From Yersinia hibernica (lineage in GTDB: Bacteria; Pseudomonadota; Gammaproteobacteria; Enterobacterales; Enterobacteriaceae): a DNA stretch of 64,000 bases. The DNA is taken from contig NZ_CP032487.1 of NCBI RefSeq assembly GCF_004124235.1, forward strand, positions 1,302,001 to 1,366,000, written 5' to 3'. Position 1 is the first letter of the stretch; each line of letters begins with the position of its first letter. Shown here piece by piece: positions 61,944 to 64,000 of the stretch. The position numbers and the translations under genes are program-made. A model generated the notes under the pieces. It made no database searches. It saw nothing but the letters and a program-made list of their open reading frames with translations, and had not been told where the DNA came from.

Positions 61944-62189
61944 CTAGTCGCGTTTTAGTGTCTCTAAAGCTCTTTTCAAGGCTTCAGACGTCACTGATTT
62001 TTCCTGCTCAGGAAGGTTTTCGACAGTAAGTTGTGAAAGTTCATTAACTAATACACTGCGGTCTTTGCCAGTTATCGCGCTATCCAGCGCACCGCTAAGG
62101 CGGCTTACCAAAGTAAGCAAGGTACAGAACTCAATAGTTGGCGCAGTATCAAATGTGGGATTTTTCTCAAAATTTTCTTGTTTACTCAT
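61944..62189 (-). CDS. small hypothetical protein, 81 residues
   Basis: Not recognised. The ATG at 62189 (MSKQENFEKNPTFDTAPTIEF) has GAGGAATT before it; an open frame extends 58 codons further upstream but without support. The protein is soluble and acidic; a hydrophobic-helical middle (FCTLLTLVSRLSGALDSAI) is followed by a charged tail (EKSVTSEALKRALETLKRD). It may be a small regulatory or connector protein, but nothing proves it. It stands alone on its strand between cvrA and opgC. Confidence 0.65.
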   Translation of the reverse strand: MSKQENFEKNPTFDTAPTIEFCTLLTLVSRLSGALDSAITGKDRSVLVNELSQLTVENLPEQEKSVTSEALKRALETLKRD

Positions 62190-62399
62190 CACAATTCCTC
62201 TTTTTGTTGTCACTGCAAGTGAAACAAATCCTGATAAGGAATCAACAGGATAATTGCTCTGAAAGCAGAGCGCACAGTGAGGCATTTGCCATCCCGCATC
62301 CACATGATGGCCTAACAGTGTAGCGGTTTTATGACCAAGGCGGTACGCGGATAAGTCGATCACTTAGCAATAACATTATTCCATTGAATAACACTTTGA

Positions 62400-63539
62400 T
62401 TACGCCGTTTGCTGCTGCGTCTTGCCAGAAAATAAGAATTTCAGCAAAGGAATACGGCGGTGCACCTCATACAACAGAAATGAAGCCAAGCATACAAAGA
62501 CCATTCCTAGTATGAAACCCAGGCCGTTGTTGTCAATTTTTGGCGTCACGAATGCACCATAAATCAAGGTTAATGGATGATGAACCAGATAGATGAAAAG
62601 AGAGGCATTCACCAAGTAATTGATGCGTGGGGAAGGGTAGTTCAGTAACCGGTGGCCAAGAGAATAGACCACATTGGTCATGGTCACGCCCATGACTGCC
62701 TTGATAATAAGGTCCAATTCAAAGGAAAAAAACTCAGCAGTATTAGTGTGTTGGTTTAAATAATAAACACCAAATAACAGGATTGAAGCGAGCAATGCAC
62801 CGGGCGAAAAGGTGAGGAAAATCTGTTTGAGTGGGGGGGAGATAAAACTGTAAGCGCCTAAAAGAAAGAATGGCAGATAAAACACGGTTTCCATAACAAA
62901 GAAATTAAACACACTGTTAAAGAGTATTTCGGGGTTAAGAAGATATATTATGCGCCGTATTACTGAATAAATGAATACATATAGAAACAATGATAGTGAG
63001 ACTTTTCCTATATTATTCATTCTCTTTATCAAGGCAGGAATTGCGTGCTGTTTATTCTTCATTGTCTGGAACAGATAAAAACAGATACCGGTCAGTAATG
63101 CGAGTGTTAACAAAAACCATAAGTGCGAAACAACTTCCCAAATAGCAATATTTATTTTTTGATAAATTGTAAATGAATTCCAATCTTGTAATTTGTTGGT
63201 GTAATACTTAAGTAAGAAAAACTGTGGCAATGTAATGAGGGGGATAGCGGTAATTAATGGGATAACCACCCGCTCCAGACGAACCTGCAGCCAGCGCTGG
63301 CGCTCATAACGCTGATATAACATGAACGAAAAATAACCGGAAATAACAAAGAATACTTGCATGCGAAAAGCATGAATAAAATCATTCAATACGGTAAACA
63401 CCCATAAAGGATGGGCGCTATTCACCGCCCAATGATTGCTGGAGTATATAAGAGAAAGATGAAAAGGAATGCCGAGTAACATCAAATAGGCGCGGATGGC
63501 GTCTAAAAAGTACTCCCGCTGGTTAGTGTTTTTTTTCAT
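62400..63539 (-). CDS. opgC: glucans biosynthesis protein C
   Basis: Membrane acyltransferase (Acyltransferase_3 fold) that adds succinyl residues to osmoregulated periplasmic glucans. Length is 379 residues (385 in E. coli). About ten hydrophobic segments; the conserved loops around RAYLMLLGIPFHLSLIYSS (with the catalytic His of this fold) and FRMQVFFVISGYF are present. Start ATG at 63539. It is divergent from opgG, as in E. coli. Confidence 0.92.
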   Translation of the reverse strand: MKKNTNQREYFLDAIRAYLMLLGIPFHLSLIYSSNHWAVNSAHPLWVFTVLNDFIHAFRMQVFFVISGYFSFMLYQRYERQRWLQVRLERVVIPLITAIPLITLPQFFLLKYYTNKLQDWNSFTIYQKINIAIWEVVSHLWFLLTLALLTGICFYLFQTMKNKQHAIPALIKRMNNIGKVSLSLFLYVFIYSVIRRIIYLLNPEILFNSVFNFFVMETVFYLPFFLLGAYSFISPPLKQIFLTFSPGALLASILLFGVYYLNQHTNTAEFFSFELDLIIKAVMGVTMTNVVYSLGHRLLNYPSPRINYLVNASLFIYLVHHPLTLIYGAFVTPKIDNNGLGFILGMVFVCLASFLLYEVHRRIPLLKFLFSGKTQQQTA

Positions 63540-63732
63540 ACTTATTCGCTGTTTGTTATCGGAATTAGAATAACGAATCCGATTTGGGCCAGGATCTTTA
63601 TTTATAGTAATTATTCATTGGTAACTATATACGTTATCAATGGATCAGCGCGACAAGAAACACTACTATAAGGGTTAATAATTTTCCATAGCGTGTTTTA
63701 GCTAGGTTTGTGGTTTAGCCATGGGTTTAAAC

Positions 63733-63751
63733 AATGGCAGGCAGTGCCATT
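63733..63751. promoter_or_regulatory. inverted repeat in the opgC-opgG divergent gap
   Basis: AATGGCA, GGCAG loop, TGCCATT: perfect 7-bp arms, in the 313-base divergent gap between opgC and opgG. It could be an operator or part of an RNA leader; no regulator is assigned. No other element is obvious in the gap. Confidence 0.35.
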
Positions 63752-63852
63752 CCGGGCATAACAATAACCGGGATTTATCTGCTTGACCTGCTGGATAAAC
63801 CGTCAATCATTTGGCCATTGTGATTTTGGGGGGAGATGTGGGAGTTAATATT

Positions 63853-64000
63853 TTGTCGAACGTCAATAGAATGTCAAAAGGGTTACGCGTCAATAGCGTT
63901 AGATGGCTGGGAGTCACTCTCTTGCTGTCATTATTTACTTCACCGGTCATGGCTTTCTCGCTAGATGATGTGGCTAAGCAGGCGCAGGCTCTGGCGGGAA
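63853..64000 (+). CDS. opgG: glucans biosynthesis protein G, 5' part
   Basis: OpgG is a periplasmic enzyme needed to build osmoregulated periplasmic glucans. The frame begins at TTG 63853 with GGAG 8 bases before it; GTG at 63838 is poorly spaced and ATG at 63871 has no Shine-Dalgarno. A signal peptide follows ([17 protein letters not shown]) and the mature start [15 protein letters not shown] is diagnostic: E. coli MdoG has [15 protein letters not shown]. The gene continues beyond the right edge. Confidence 0.9.
   Translation, partial: MSNVNRMSKGLRVNSVRWLGVTLLLSLFTSPVMAFSLDDVAKQAQALAG

Noticed and set aside
1..64000. CRISPR array, insertion sequence or prophage
   Set aside because: I saw no spaced repeats of CRISPR type, transposase, integrase or phage structural gene.

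Overview
The window is a chromosomal segment of a Yersinia species, most likely of the Y. enterocolitica-like group. Nearly every gene has a close Escherichia coli counterpart in the same order as the 20-24 min region of E. coli. A convergent YenR/YenI-type quorum-sensing pair, ERIC-type intergenic repeats and KdgR-type operators support Yersinia. I found no prophage, transposase, CRISPR array or replication origin.

Layout. 1-10,000: end of kdsB, ycbJ, elyC, then the cmoM-mukF-mukE-mukB operon (tRNA modification and the MukBEF condensin). 10,000-13,500: ldtD, mepK and gloC; the first two make and cut 3-3 peptidoglycan crosslinks. A CSS-motif EAL phosphodiesterase follows, at a point where E. 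coli goes straight to aspC. 15,300-21,100: aspC, ompF, asnS and pncB on the minus strand. 21,400-22,600: a PL1 pectate lyase inserted between pncB and pepN. 23,200-37,300: pepN, pyrD, zapC, ycbX, rlmL, uup, pqiABC and rmf. 37,300-39,400: tandem ERIC copies and an HxlR regulator/KAS II pair inserted between rmf and fabA. 39,500-56,300: fabA, lonH, matP, ompA, sulA, sxy, yccS, yccF, helD, mgsA, csgI, yccU, hspQ, rlmI, two small accessory genes, acyP, tusE and tRNA-Ser(UGA). 56,300-59,900: an AT-rich accessory stretch with a possible anaerobically induced small RNA, luxR/luxI and a KdgR-boxed EamA transporter. 59,900-64,000: cvrA (nhaP2), a small unrecognised gene, and the divergent opgC/opgG pair that makes and decorates osmoregulated periplasmic glucans (opgG runs off the end).

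Regulatory sites read directly from the sequence include a LexA box (sulA), a PurR box (pyrD), an 18-bp perfect palindrome of FabR type (fabA), an OmpR-like box (ompF), KdgR-like boxes (pectate lyase and transporter) and an FNR-like box 41.5 bp from the inferred start of a putative minus-strand RNA at about 56,515-56,586. That RNA is the best candidate for something undescribed. Start codons were chosen from ribosome-binding sites and from remembered lengths and N-termini of E. coli homologues; no database search was run.
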